Below are positions 51,501 through 63,313 of a stretch of 64,000 bases of DNA, piece by piece (the stretch's first letter is position 1; each line of letters opens with the position of its first letter). The stretch is from assembly GCF_047495875.1 (NCBI RefSeq), contig NC_092497.1, positions 79,267,749 through 79,331,748 of the forward strand, written 5' to 3'. The position numbers were made by a program, and so were the translations under genes. The notes under the pieces are model-generated. The model saw only the letters and a list, made by a program, of their open reading frames with translations. It was not told the DNA's origin and searched no databases. Origin of the DNA: Pithys albifrons albifrons (Eukaryota; Chordata; Aves; Passeriformes; Thamnophilidae).

Positions 51501-51880
51501 TTTCTTCCTTGTCTCTGTCCCATGTTCTTCTATCCCTACTGTTCAGATACTGTCCAGCATGTGTAGCTTTCTAACCTTGTTTCCAAACCCTAGAAACTCC
51601 TCTTCTAAAGAAAGAAAAGAAGGATGAGTATCTCCTGCCTGTGGTGGGAAGTGATACAGGATTTGGAGTGGTCCAGGAAATTCACAAGGTAGTTTCCCAT
51701 TTTTTAAAATATTTATAACAAATTCATTGACATGTTCACATAGTACCATTCATTAAATCTAGACATGAATAATGAATTTCAATTATAATAAAATATGTTA
51801 GATCCACCTAGTTCTACAGATTTAGGGGTGGGTCTTTAAGAAGCTATTGTTTGCACAGCAGATATCTGGTAGAGATTTTT
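45518..51880. other. Background DNA with A/T-rich tracts
   Basis: No gene is supported. An alternating CA/TA-rich stretch lies at about 46388-46510. T-runs occur at about 47086-47098, 47430-47452 and 48308-48320. The reverse frames at 48812-49120 and 50927-51253 have no domain. Confidence 0.4.
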
Positions 51881-51995
51881 ACAAAAAAAAAAAAGAAAAA
51901 ACTCAACCCAAAAAACCAAACCAACCAACCAAACAACAACAAAAAAACCCCAAAACAAAAAACCCACTCAAGGTGAAAAAAAAAACAAAGCAAAA
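51881..51995. repeat. A-rich low-complexity tract
   Basis: Poly-A with scattered C, including CCAACCAACCAAAC-like runs, much like the tract at 14375-14458. It gives rise to the K-, P- and N-rich frame at 51847-52125, which should be ignored. Confidence 0.88.
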
Positions 51996-53129
51996 TAAAA
52001 ATGGCATAGACAAGATGAATTGTAGACTTGTGGACATCGAACAGATAACAAAACTATCACAAGGCACATGCAAAGTGTGCAGATTTTGTCTGGAATTAAG
52101 TCAGGTGCCATCAGGAATTTTTTAACAGGTGAAGCGAATGTCTTTCACTGGGTAATTTGAAATAAGATCATTAAGACTGTCTGAAAATAAAGAAAAGCAA
52201 GAAAAAGGTGAGTACAAATGTGAGAACACACTAAGAAAAACACACATAAGAAACCAGCAACTTCTTACGGTATGTCTGTAGAAGATATAGAGTGATAATA
52301 ATATATCTGTTCTTCCATTCCCTGATTTTGTCACTAGAGCAGAATAAGGTTGCTCATATAATACACAGAGCCACTTTCTAAAATACACATTAAATTTAGT
52401 GAAGACAGTCAAATATGATGCTGAAAGGGTTTGGGGTTATCTTCTCTCTAAAAGAGATTATCAACATCTAATTATGGCAATTCAAAAAATAGTAGGTTGA
52501 ATGAGATTAAAAGATAGAAAAAGAAATGGAGAAAAAAGTTGCTACTCACTGATGATACAGCCACATTAGCCTTGTTTACAAGGCTACTGAGCTTCCATGG
52601 CAAGAGCAAAAGATTTCTGATTTTCCTGATTTTTCCTGCATTAGAAAAATCACACCAGATTTTATGCCACTATTTGTTCATGCCCAGGAGTGGCTAAAAG
52701 AAATGGTATAAAGATGAAAAAGGAGATGTGAAGGAACTAACTCGGCAAAAGTCTCTTTCTCAGTCTCCAGCAGAAATATAGGATAGGGCAGGTTCACTGC
52801 AGTTATTTAATAAGTGAATTCCTGGATCAGCTGTAGAGTTGCTTTGAACAAATCACTTTACTCCTCGAAGTCTCATTCTTCCCATCTACCAAATGAAAAC
52901 ATTAACACTTATATTCCAAATAAAATGCTGCAAGGTCTGTTCAGTAAAAACCTCTGTATGCAAGCAAAGCATTCTCATGCTTTCACTATTGTTGTGTTGC
53001 TCTTGCTTTCTCCACATTTCTGGAAAAATAATCAGATCTTTTCTGATACCACCTCCACAGGGTTACATCTTTTTTTAGCTTCATTGCTTGAGTTGTGACT
53101 GTAAAGTGCAAGTTTTGACTTGATGTACA
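51996..53129. other. Background DNA
   Basis: No gene or repeat family is recognised up to the solo LTR. Its last five bases (GTACA, 53125-53129) are the left copy of that LTR's target duplication. Confidence 0.4.
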
Positions 53130-53852
53130 TGTCCTAGTTGAGCAGGTAGGACCAGTTTATCACTGTGTGGGTGTGACCAAAGCTGTGTATTCTAAACCTT
53201 CTATTCATTTCCCATGAACTGTTAACAATGGACCATTTACAGCAGCTGCCCAGGGCACACCTGACCCCTCAGTCTGGAAGCTGGGTGTGAAAGACACCTG
53301 TGAGATGAGAGGTGTGATAACTTCCTTCCAGGAAGTCATTAGCACCTTCACACCCAGCCTGAGGTGTCATGTCTGCTAGTGGGCCATCAATGATTCCCAA
53401 AATACCACACACTCACAGAGTGAGATCACTCATTGTGTAATTCCCCACTCGGGGGAAGGTACTGGGCAGTCCCACCTGGACCTGAGGGAATATATCTTGG
53501 GGGTTTGGGGACCTGGGGACCCCCATTCATCAGATCCCAAGAAGGACCAGAACCTCAACAGAGGGAGTCCACCACTCAACCAAACTGTGACTGTCATCTG
53601 CACCAACAGGTTTCTCACTTCTTTTTACTTTGGATCAGGGGAAGCACATGGGCCTCAGCACAGGGGCCAATGAACACCATTGTGTTTGTGCCCCAAGTTG
53701 CTGGGTTATACTTCTGGGTTTTGTGGGTTAAAACCAATTTCTCTTTGTATCATTGCACTTATTGTAATATTTTTATTACATTGTAACTGTGACTTATAAT
53801 CTCTTTTGTTTTGGGTTCGTTTCTCCTGCTGGTTTACCTTTAAACCAGCACA
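53130..53852 (+). mobile_element. Solo LTR of an ERVL-like endogenous retrovirus
   Basis: This 723-base element starts TGTCCTAGTTGAGC and ends TAAACCAGCACA. Perfect 5-bp direct repeats GTACA flank it (53125-53129 and 53853-53857), which fixes both ends and fits an ERVL-class integration. The 5' part is GC-richer and contains a large imperfect hairpin (53280-53358). The 3' quarter is T-rich. No internal viral sequence is attached, so it is a recombined solo LTR. It is not obviously the same subfamily as the LTRs at 36036 and 61020. Confidence 0.9.
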
Positions 53853-53857
53853 GTACA

Positions 53858-55097
53858 GTACTGTGCTTCCCAGGCCAGCTTGCTTTGTGTACTCTTTTCT
53901 TTCTATATTCTTTCGACACCAACAATTTAGTAGGGGGGTTTTAGTTAGTTTGTTCACATATAGCTTGCAATTAAGCAGTGTGGTAATCACAGTCCTACGA
54001 TGGAATAAAATTACAATAAAAGTTATGTCAGTACCAAGTTTACTTAGTGAAAAATCAAAGTCACTGTTTTACAATAAAATAAATATATGTGCTATACTTA
54101 GTAATTGATAAACAAGCACAAATCCAGTGCTTTTTCAGTGGGAGTAAAAGATGAATTTACTTCTTTCTTTTTTTCTGGTCAAGAATTCCTTATTTATAAG
54201 TTTCAGAAACTGACATCCATGTCCTTACAGGAAACACTTCAAGACACAGCTTGACTGAAAGAAAACCAATAGCTAAGAAATTGTGTGTTGCTCTACATTT
54301 TACTAGTGATTAAAAAAAAATAAGAGGAAGAAAATCTCTTTTACTGTAAAGGAATTATGCATTTCCTACACTTATGTCTGCTTAGATATGAGAGAAGATG
54401 TGTCTCTGTCATGTACTGGGGTAATTTTTCATTGACTTAGTGCAGTGTAAAATTTGACACCTTTTCTTGTTCTTGTTGATATAAGACATGAAAAATGATA
54501 TGTTTTTCAAAAAATTAATAACTGAGAGACCAAACTAATAACAAAAAGTTTGTAAATTAAAATGTCAAGCAAACTAAGGCAATATTTGATAAATGACTAT
54601 GTTTTTTCTCAGGATTATGTTTTAATGTCATCCTAATAGCTTCATTATAAAGAACAATTAATGATTTAAAGTACACTGGACAGAACATAACTACACTCAC
54701 ACCTAATTTTAAATTAAGCTGCATGTAACATCTCAACAGAAATATATTTCTAAACCAAACGAAATTGAAACAAATTAGAAGTTGGGGTTTTGTTTTCCTC
54801 TTTTCCCACCAACATAGCTATCAATTTAATTTGCTTTGATTTTTTTTCATGTTTTTTCCTTAATGTGCTTTCCAGTATACTTGGAAACTTTCCCTTGTAG
54901 GACAGTTTGACCACCTCTATAGAAATTAGTTTGAAAAACTGACAGTCGTTGCCACCAGAGGAGTTCTTATGCAGTGAAACAGGAGTACTTAAAGTCCACA
55001 CCCCTGCCTGCAAACTTGTGCTCATAGCTTATTCCAAAGATGTAGGAAAGGATTGAAAGTGAGATGAAGGAAAAAGAGACCAAAAATTAAAATGACC
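53858..55097. other. Background DNA
   Basis: AT-rich, with no gene or repeat family recognised. The frames at 53806-54108 and 54750-55025 have no domain. Confidence 0.4.
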
Positions 55098-56492
55098 TGT
55101 GTGGGGTGATAGCCCCTCTGATAAGGCCTGATGAGTTGAAGGAGATGTCTCAGCCCCTGAAGGGATGCTCCAGCTGAGGACAAAGGCTTTCAAACTGGTA
55201 AGATTAACGTAGGGTGGAGTGTTGTTTAAGGAATGACATGGCCACCCTCTGGGATATCTTCTATAGCTGCTCACAGAAGTCACCTCCTCTCAGGCATCTG
55301 CATCACCATCACCCTCCCAACAGATTGACTTAGCCACACAAACCAGATGGAAGAAAAAAGAAGGTATAAAAAGTGTTTGGAGTTTAAACTCAAGGAGGAG
55401 AGGGAGAAATGCCAATGTCTCTGTGAGGGTAACTGCTGCAGCTACTCTTGGAACAATGTAGGGGTGAGGAGACCATGTGCTTTCTATTTTTTCTAACTTT
55501 ACTTTCTTCCTTTCTTCCTTTGATTCTTCCTTTATAAGCATTTCTTGTACTAAATGTGTTTTGCTACCTTAATACTAATAACAGTAACTTGCTTCACACT
55601 TTGTTACTTTACACTGGTTGTTGCTTTTTGCTATTATTGCTTTATAAGACCAGCTCTGTTTTGCTCTATAGTAACTTGCTTCACTTTCAAGGTGTAGTTT
55701 CTTTCTTTTTTGAACATGCATGTTGATAAGAAGCAACTCTGCTCTTCCCTTTTGTTTTGTGTTACAAAGAGAGTGGTGTGCAAAATATTTTATTGTCTTA
55801 TGTTCTGGATAAATGTTTTAGGCGGCTGTGTTTTTAGTTAGTAGTTCTTTGCTGCTAGTTTCTGTCTGTTGTGAAAATGGGATACATTGCTCTATTGTAA
55901 CTTGAGTTTAGTGTGTTTGCCTCTGTGGAATGTGTTTTGTGCTGGTTTCTTTTGGGGTCTTTTATTATCAATTAAATACAATCTTGCAGCTGAATGTTAT
56001 CACCGGCAAAGAGGAACCCACAATAACCGTCACATATTTGTATTAATAAATGCTATTTCAGGAGCTGTTGTGAGAAAAGTTCTTTCCTGGCATGAAGTGT
56101 GGCTTCATGTTAGAAACCAGAATCCCTCCCAACCTGTGGGATGTCTGTTAGCTGACAGACAGTGTTGGGGAACATAAGGGTCTGATTGTCTATAAGCACT
56201 TATTGCTAATAATTTTTCTCCCTGGCTTAAGTGTGGTCGTCATATCAGGGGTTAGAAAACCTTCCAACCTGTGTTCTGTCCAACAGTTCAGCAGGCAGTG
56301 CTGGGTTCATAAGGCTCTAATTTTTCTGGAGGCACTTATTGCTAATATTTCTCCCTGGCTGAAGTGAAGCTTCACATCAGAGGTCAGAACCCCTTCCATC
56401 CTGTGTGCTGTCAGTTAAAAGACAGGCAGTGTTGGGTACATAAGGATCTGATTGTCTGGAAACACTTATGGCTAATAACTTTTAATTAATAC
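55098..56492 (+). mobile_element. Possible LTR-like element with T-rich body and tandem repeats
   Basis: The block has the layout of an avian LTR. It begins with a GC-richer 5' part with a TATA-like box (GGTATAAAAAGTG near 55362), followed by a T-rich body from 55480 to 55960. The motif AGTAACTTGCTTCAC recurs at about 55583 and 55672, and a weaker form, TGTAACTTGAGT, occurs near 55897. AATAAA is present near 56045. Three tandem copies of a 133-base unit follow. I could not find clean TG...CA ends with a target duplication, so the boundaries are only approximate and the class is unknown. Confidence 0.4.
56080..56479. repeat. Three tandem copies of a ~133-bp unit
   Basis: The copies start near 56080, 56213 and 56348. 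Each begins with a CTCCCTGG-like box and continues with AAGTGTGGCTTCAT, AACCTGTG, GACAGTGTTGGG and CATAAGG. Each ends with CACTTATTGCTAATA (CACTTATGGCTAATA in the third). The CCTGG boxes sit at 56086, 56221 and 56354, giving a period of 133-135. The copies have diverged from each other by substitutions and small indels, so the array is not recent. Confidence 0.85.
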
Positions 56493-58519
56493 AGTTAAGA
56501 CTAGAAATCTCTGCATTTCTGTCTCCCTCCTCCCTTTCATGTGACAACCTGTTTGTGAGAAATACATTTTCTAAAAACTTTCTTCTAATTATTATTTCCC
56601 TTATTTTGCTGATTTTTTTCTTCCCTCTTAATGAAAGTTTAAGGAAATGGATTATTTTATATAGACATAGGGTATCCAAAATGAAGCACTGGGTTTAGGA
56701 CTCAGGAGCAATTTAATAAATCTGGTAAAGTTTAAGTAATTTTCACTCACCTGCTGGCATAATGAAGGAAGGTCATTGAACTATCTGTCCAGGGTCCAGG
56801 ATCCTGGAGTTCCCAAAATCTAAAGCCAGCAGGGGCTGAGATGTATTTCTCTAGTTACCAAAATATTTTTATTTCTCAAAAAAAATCTTGCTTTTCCAAA
56901 TCACTTCTGCTATGGTCCTGAAGATATAATTTCTCACTAGCAATTTGTGCCTTGAAAGAGAATCAGTCGATGGTAACACTTAAATATGTTGCTGTGCATT
57001 TTGAAAAACATGCACAACTGTGATATAACTGATTTCATCTTTATTATCAGTCTTTAGGCTACCACTTAAAATAAAGATACTTTGGCAACAGGGGACTCAC
57101 TGCACAAAACCCAGCATCATAAACACTCTTACCCATAGCCTTTTCAATTCCTATAAACATCTGTCACCGTGACGGATGTTTGTTGTTTTTAAATGTTAGT
57201 GAACAGTTTTATTTCTTCCACCTTCAGGTGATGGATTTCTCATTTAAAATATACTTGTTACTTTTACCGTTTCCTTCAATTTCTGGAGTTAAGTGCTGCT
57301 CTGAAGTAAATTTTAACTGGGATAAAAGGCAAACATTTGAATAGAGAAACATGGTGTGCAGTTCATCAGTGTGACCAGAGAGAGCAAATAAGAGCATTAG
57401 GGAAAGACTTATGTTCTCCTTCATGTCTGAGATAACACACATTGTATTAGCAGGTTTGGGGTTCAGTGAGCTGGCCCTGTGACAGTCCTCAGCATTCCTC
57501 TTTTCAACCTGCCAGAGAAGTTTCTCATGAGAACTCTCACCAAACCACTTTCACCAAAGTATCTGTGTGAGCAGGGACCTTCTCTTCTGACTCTTAAACC
57601 CTCTGGGGTGTGTTGAATGTAGAGCTCAGGGACTTCCTTTAGCAGAAAAGGAGGTAGCTGCCAGCATAGGAGAGGTGGTTAGTAGCTGAGGCAGGGTGGT
57701 GGTGGCCATTGCCTCAGCCTATGCAGCTACATCCAGGCTGTGGAAGTGTTGCATGTTCATAATGAGGTGTCAAAAAGACAGCTGACATTGATGGATAGTA
57801 TTAAGTAAAATCAGAAGGGAACAATGCAGTAAAAACTAGTCCTCAGAGCCGTTGAATATATTAGGAAGAAGCCCTAGAATGAAACATTTTAAGATTTTAG
57901 GGTGAGCCAAAAAAAAGGCATGCCACAAAAGTCAACAAATCATCTGCTGGCAGCAAAATGCTACTTAAGTCAAGATATCTACTGCTTTTTAGAAACTGAG
58001 AGTGCCACCATGACATGCCTTTCTCTGGTCTTGCCATAGAGGAAGAAGGAATTCTTGTCCCTTATAAATGGTCAGAAAATGAGCTTTGCTTCCACCAGAA
58101 ATTTCAGTATTGCAGTGTCTGTTTTTAAATATTTAAGACCCAGGCACCCAGACAGTGTCCACTAAGCCTGGTCTCATTTTCAGGTATTCACTGGGTCTCA
58201 TAAAGAAACCATGCAAATTATGGCAACAGAAAGAGCAACCGTAAAGCTGTAAAACATCATTATAGAAAGTACAGGAGCTTTGCCTACATGAAACAGGGTA
58301 GGTAAAGGTCTACGGCCTGGGCCCAAGGCCTGACAATGTGACCATAACCTTTAGAACTCAGCATGAGTGTGATTTTGCAAAATGTACCTGCTCACAAGCA
58401 GGGACCTACCCAAGTGAAAGGGTAAAATAAAACCTGGAGAGAAGTGCTTCAGCACACAGCAGTGCTAATCAGTAACTTTACAAGGGGGCTGGTGGGATAG
58501 TTGCTTGAAATGACAAGAC
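56493..58519. other. Background DNA
   Basis: No gene is supported. A GC-richer part lies at 57450-57760 and a run with CCTGGGCCCAAGGCCTG lies at 58317-58333, just upstream of the next LTR-like block. No repeat family is recognised. Confidence 0.4.
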
Positions 58520-58787
58520 TGTAACAGCCATGTAATAGTAAGTATAGGAATAGGTAACCAAATGTATATTTGATAAGACTACAAACCAAACTTTGTACCA
58601 ACTCGTGAAGAATGTATGTGATAAATAAATTCAGGACTTGTTTGTTAAAGTGTATAAAACCCCCTGGAATTTTGACATATGTCAGACATGTACATGGAGG
58701 TGCTAACCCCTATGTGTGCCCCAGCTGAATAAAGGTGTGCTTTACTATACAGTGCATACTGTGTAGTGGATTCCTTTGAATCATACA
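58520..58787 (+). mobile_element. Possible short retroviral LTR
   Basis: The segment starts TGTAACAGCCATG and has a TATA-like box (TATAAAA, 58653-58659). An AATAAA signal (58728-58733) follows 70 bases later, the spacing seen in short retroviral LTRs. It could end at CATACA (58787). I find no matching direct repeats outside these ends, and the block may start further left (near 58285). The call rests on the TATA/AATAAA layout and an alpharetrovirus/ERVK-like start, so it is tentative. Confidence 0.4.
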
Positions 58788-61019
58788 AGGGTTGCTTTTT
58801 GGAAGTGTTGAATTTTCCCCAGACCCAGGCATTTCAGAGTCTTGTTTGTGTTTGCTCTTACTGTTGGCAGACTCATCATGTTAGATCAGAGATTTTCTTC
58901 ATCAAATCTTTTACGAGGGCTAAAGAACAACAGTCATTTTAAAAAGTGCATATTACACCTGCTTAATTGTGAAATACTGAACACAGTAGAATACCTGAAT
59001 TGCTGCTCATTCCATTATTGACTATTATGCCTCATGGGATGAATTTTTCCTCCTTTACTTTAGCTTATTTGTCATTAAAAAAACCAAACAACAACCCCTT
59101 CACATTAAAGCAAGCAAATATAGGGATATTGAAGCCTAAAAATCATAAATGGGAAAGACTATTGAGGTCATTTAATACATTTCTCTGCCATTTTACTCTG
59201 ATTCCTCAGAGCACTTGAAGGTGCTTTGCCCAGTCTAACTTCAAATATCTGAGGTAAATGGGGTTTTGGTCCTAGATCTCCATAAGAATGGAAATACTTT
59301 CTAGAAAAAAAAGAAATATTGTGTTTTTATATATTTACATGTGAATTAGCTCAGTTTACTATTGAAAAAAAGAAGTGCCTTGACACCTTGAAAATAGAAA
59401 CATATTGCTACTGGTAGCAATTTACTATACATTTTTTGATTTAAGTTAATTCTTTTGATCCACTTTTTTAGCCCATAACAAACAGTAATTCAAAAAAGTT
59501 GCTTATACTCTCACACTGGTGCTTGAAACCAAGGAGCACTTTTCAAGGGAACCCTTTCAGGTAAGGGTAAACAAATGATATGTTCCAACAGTCCACCCAA
59601 TAGACATCAACCAACCCCTAAGAGTAAGGACTGATTTTGCTGAATTCTCTGATGTAAAAGTTAGTTTGTGTCCTGAACACCTTGGTGCCCTGGTGATATA
59701 AGTGTGATATGACAAATCACTACAGGAGCAATTCAAAGGAATGACTCAGTATAATGAGTAATACAGAGTTGCTAATAGCTCATTCATTTTTTAGAAAGTA
59801 CTTAAAATGTAAATGTTCATGTGCATAAATTGATTTCCTAAATTGTTATCAGAACATTAAAAGGTTGCAAATACCATGAATCAATGCTGGTTTAAAATTC
59901 CATAGAGTACTAACAGAAATTCTTTGTTTCCTTTTCTTTTTTTTTTTTTTTGGTAGATGAACTAATGAATTAAAAATACAAGGAAAATGCTGCACTACTT
60001 CCTTAGCAAGTCACAAGATAATTAGTAGATCTGAACGTGTTAGTATGAATAAAACATCAGTTTGCAGTTCTTATATACAATTCCTTTCTCACTGTCAGCT
60101 GAAGTACACTGGCTATTTTTCCAGATTTTATGGGTATAATAATCTGCTTCTCAGCTTTGCAGAGTTATTCAGCTATTAAGAGTGTATTTTGATCAAACTT
60201 GGTACTCTGATACAGCTTCCCAGGCAAGTATTTCCAAGTCCCTTTTCTTTCTAGTATTGAAGTCAGTTTTTCAGTTCCAGTAATGCAATTCCACAGTGCA
60301 AAGCACTGACCTGCTGTAAACTCAGATTGCAAAATCAGATTAGTTCAAAAGATTCAGACAGGCTAATTCTGCACTAGTAGATTTTGTATTGGTTCCCCAA
60401 TGTCTGTTCATGCCAAATTTCAATTAGCCTTTTCATGAATATTTATTTTATGGTATTACATCCTTTTCATTCCTCTCTGGACCTTCTAAATTCCCTTTCA
60501 TAGGGGCCCTGTGTTGTCTTCCATTCTGAACCTTTTCTGTGCTTAAGATTTTCTTAACATTTCTTAGTCTTACAAGTCTTTCTTTAAGTCATAGATGGAT
60601 GTAGTATTACACCATGTCTTAGTTTTCAAGATACCAGGCTTATCCACCTGTTTTTCTTATATAATAATTTTACATTCCTTCAACTAGCTTATGCAGGACC
60701 ATTGACATAATGCAGCTAACTTCATTAGAGATATATACTTTCTGGTCTGGAGCAACACAGACGAAACCACATCACATCATCTAGCATGATGTCTGTTTAC
60801 ATGAGCTCAGAGATGTCATGCAGGTCCAACTGGACTGTTTTCACCTTGTCCCCTACTTTTGCAGTCTCTCTGGCATGTTCTCCTGTGAACGATCCATACT
60901 ATGCCTCCATTTCTGGTGCACAGAGAGCATTCAAATTGACTCTACCATTGTTCCCTAACACATCAAAGAAGATCGTAAGAACCCTTACATCCTGTAGGCT
61001 GTTCATCTGTCTACTTGCA
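58788..61019. other. Background DNA
   Basis: No gene or repeat family is recognised. A run of about 15 T lies at 59937-59951. The last five bases (TTGCA) are the left copy of the next LTR's target duplication. Confidence 0.4.
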
Positions 61020-61645
61020 TGTCTTGGTTTGAGATAAGCAACTGCCAACCCCCCCAAGCACAGAGAGAAAAGCCTCCCTCCTAACACCAGGGAAAGGGAG
61101 GAAAAGAGAGGGGAAAGAAAAAAAAACACTTCAAACCGCATTCATACTAAATCTACATATATTTTTCACAGAAAGAAAGAGACAATTAGAAGAGAGTACA
61201 AATATACACTCACACAAGTCTGCAACAACAAGTTCCCCACCTCAACTTCTTAACGAACACACAAATTCTACTGTCCTAACTACACATTACTTAAGAACAT
61301 ACTTATTCCCTAGGGAGACAAACTCAAGGAGAAAGGAGAGACCCAGAACAACACATTTTACTTTCCTGAGGTACCCTGTGAGCCAGTGGTGGGCCTGGTC
61401 CTCTCCATCCCCCCTGGGACAGCATCGTGCGTCCTCCCAAGAGGAGGCTGAGAAGCCACTGCCTTAACCACTCCCACACTGGTTCCTACTTCCCTGGAGA
61501 TGATGTCATAATGTGGTATGGAATACAAAGTTACTGGCTAGAAGAGGTCAGCTGTTAGCTCAGCCCAGCTCAAGTCAGCTGACAGCTTCAGCCTAGTCCA
61601 CACTTCAGAGGCCAAATCTAGGCCCACCTCGGTGAACCCGTAACA
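61020..61645 (-). mobile_element. Solo LTR of an ERVL-like endogenous retrovirus, reverse strand
   Basis: In its own direction this 626-base element starts TGTTACGGGTTCACCGAGG and ends CTCAAACCAAGACA. Perfect 5-bp direct repeats TTGCA flank it (61015-61019 and 61646-61650). The U3 region shares long stretches with the LTR at 36036, such as GAGCTAACAGCTGAC, CTTCTAGCCA, GTATTCCATACCA and ACATCATC, so the two are siblings of one family. The frames at 60786-61037 and 60899-61141 cross its left edge and are artefacts. No internal viral sequence is attached. Confidence 0.92.
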
Positions 61646-61650
61646 TTGCA

Positions 61651-62676
61651 TCATCCTGATTTTCAAACCTAAGGAAACTTGACCCTTCTGGTCAAAGCCA
61701 GACAGCTAAAGACACATCCACACAGTATAGGTGAAAGTGTGGAAGAAAAGAAATTCAGAACATGGCAGTAAGACAAAATTCATCAAGTGAACACTACAGA
61801 GAAGAAATGTTTTGAATAAGTAGTTGGTGGCTGCTTTTGCTGAATAGCAAAGCTAGAATGGTGAGACTGTAAAAATTTCCCAGACCATAAAAAGACTGCA
61901 GTACCATGTACACTTCATCATCACCTCACACATTGTCTTATTTCATGTACCTTGCATTTATATCACACCCCTTTCATGAGGGAGCCTACCACATGTGCTG
62001 CAGATCCTGCAAGCTGGCAGTAGCTTAGCGTCAGTGAAAACCAGGAATCAGATGCTGTAGCACAATTTAGTCTTCATTCCTTTTGATGTCTTCCCCTCAT
62101 GCTTCAAAATAATGTGCAATAGACAAAATACAAACAGTCCAGATAAGACTGTAGAGACCTCACTGCAGTTAAGTGTCCACTGAAATCTTTAATGGACTTT
62201 AACAAATTAATTATCTTCCTTTCAATGATGCTCATGCAAACAAGCATCATACTGAGAGCAACAACATAGCAAGAGAAATCTAGCAGTGTAAAATTCACTA
62301 TAAACCATTAGTGTAAGTAGAAATAACTCAGAAATAGGTTAGGGCAGAGAAACTTACGATTATTGAAGTAGTCCTTGGATAATCCCATCAATTATTGTTT
62401 TCCAATCACAGTTTGACTGGCAACACGTTGCCAGGAGTCATTGCTGTCAGATTACAATAGTAAGGGTAACTGGCACCTCCACACTCTGTGGCATCATTTG
62501 TTACTCATCTGCATCAAATTACCCATGGAGCTAATCTCTAGATGTTACCTCCCCCAGCCTCAAGTTCTCCCCTCTTTGACAATCTTCTCACATTGCAACA
62601 CAATCCATGTGTTCTTGTCATGAGCTCAGACAGTACAGGGAAAATTGCTTGGCTTTAGGAAACTAGTTTGAGACAC
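61651..62676. other. Background DNA between two LTRs
   Basis: No gene, viral internal sequence or repeat family is recognised. The flanking LTRs face opposite ways, so this is not the inside of a provirus. Confidence 0.45.
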
Positions 62677-63313
62677 TGTGGTAGTTTTGGCGTTAGTTTC
62701 AGTTTAGGTCTTATTTAGGCCTCAGTTTTAGCAGGCCTCAAAGGATGTGACATAGATTAGAAGGGACAAACATCACCTGACTTAAGCAACCAAAGAGGTA
62801 TTTCATATCATCTGACATCATCAAGAAGTGTCAAGAGGTATAAAGAGAGAAAAAGGAGGAACTTCTATCTTTTTTGGGTTTTGCCTCAGACCTGTAAAGA
62901 CACACTGCCCTGCTCTGCTGAGATTAGGCCTTGCCGCCCTCCACGCTGTGTTAGATTTTCTTGTTAATTTTTCTCCTCTCTTGCTGGGAGGTTTTCTCTG
63001 GAAGAGTTTTTGGGACGTTCTGTGTGGTGTGGGTGGTTGGAATCTGTATTGTTTGGTTGGGTGACTCAGTAGTTATTGTTGTTAGTCTGGTTTTCTTTTC
63101 TCAAATTTGTATATCTATGTATTATATCACATTCTGTTTTTAATTGTCCTTTTGTATAATATAAGAAACTTGCTATTTCATGTTTTGTGTTTGCTATTTC
63201 ATGTTTTGGGTTTGTTTTTTTCCTCTCTCTTCTTTTTCCTTGACTGGGGGTAAAGGGGGAACCCTTTCTCTCTATGTTGGGCAGTTGGCATTTTGCCAGC
63301 TCAGCCCAAGAGA
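62677..63313 (+). mobile_element. Solo LTR of an ERVL-like endogenous retrovirus
   Basis: This element of about 637 bases starts TGTGGTAGTTTTGGCG and ends AGCCCAAGAGA, where related LTRs end in ACA. It has a TATA box (TATAAAG, 62839-62845), a T-rich 3' part and the 3' block CAGTTGGCATTTTGCCAGCTC. That block matches the LTR at 36036, which has CAGTTGGCGTTTTGCCAGTTC. The flanks read GACAC (62672-62676) and AATAC (63314-63318), matching at three of five positions, consistent with a decayed target duplication. The short frames at 62828-63413 are fortuitous. Confidence 0.85.

Noticed and set aside
51847..52125. K/P/N-rich forward frame
   Set aside because: Translation of an A-rich low-complexity tract.
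53433..53786. 117-codon forward frame
   Set aside because: Lies inside the solo LTR and is not a viral gene position.
61020..63313. Possible provirus between the 61.0 and 62.7 kb LTRs
   Set aside because: The LTRs are in opposite orientation, have separate target sites, and the sequence between them shows no gag, pol or env-like frame.
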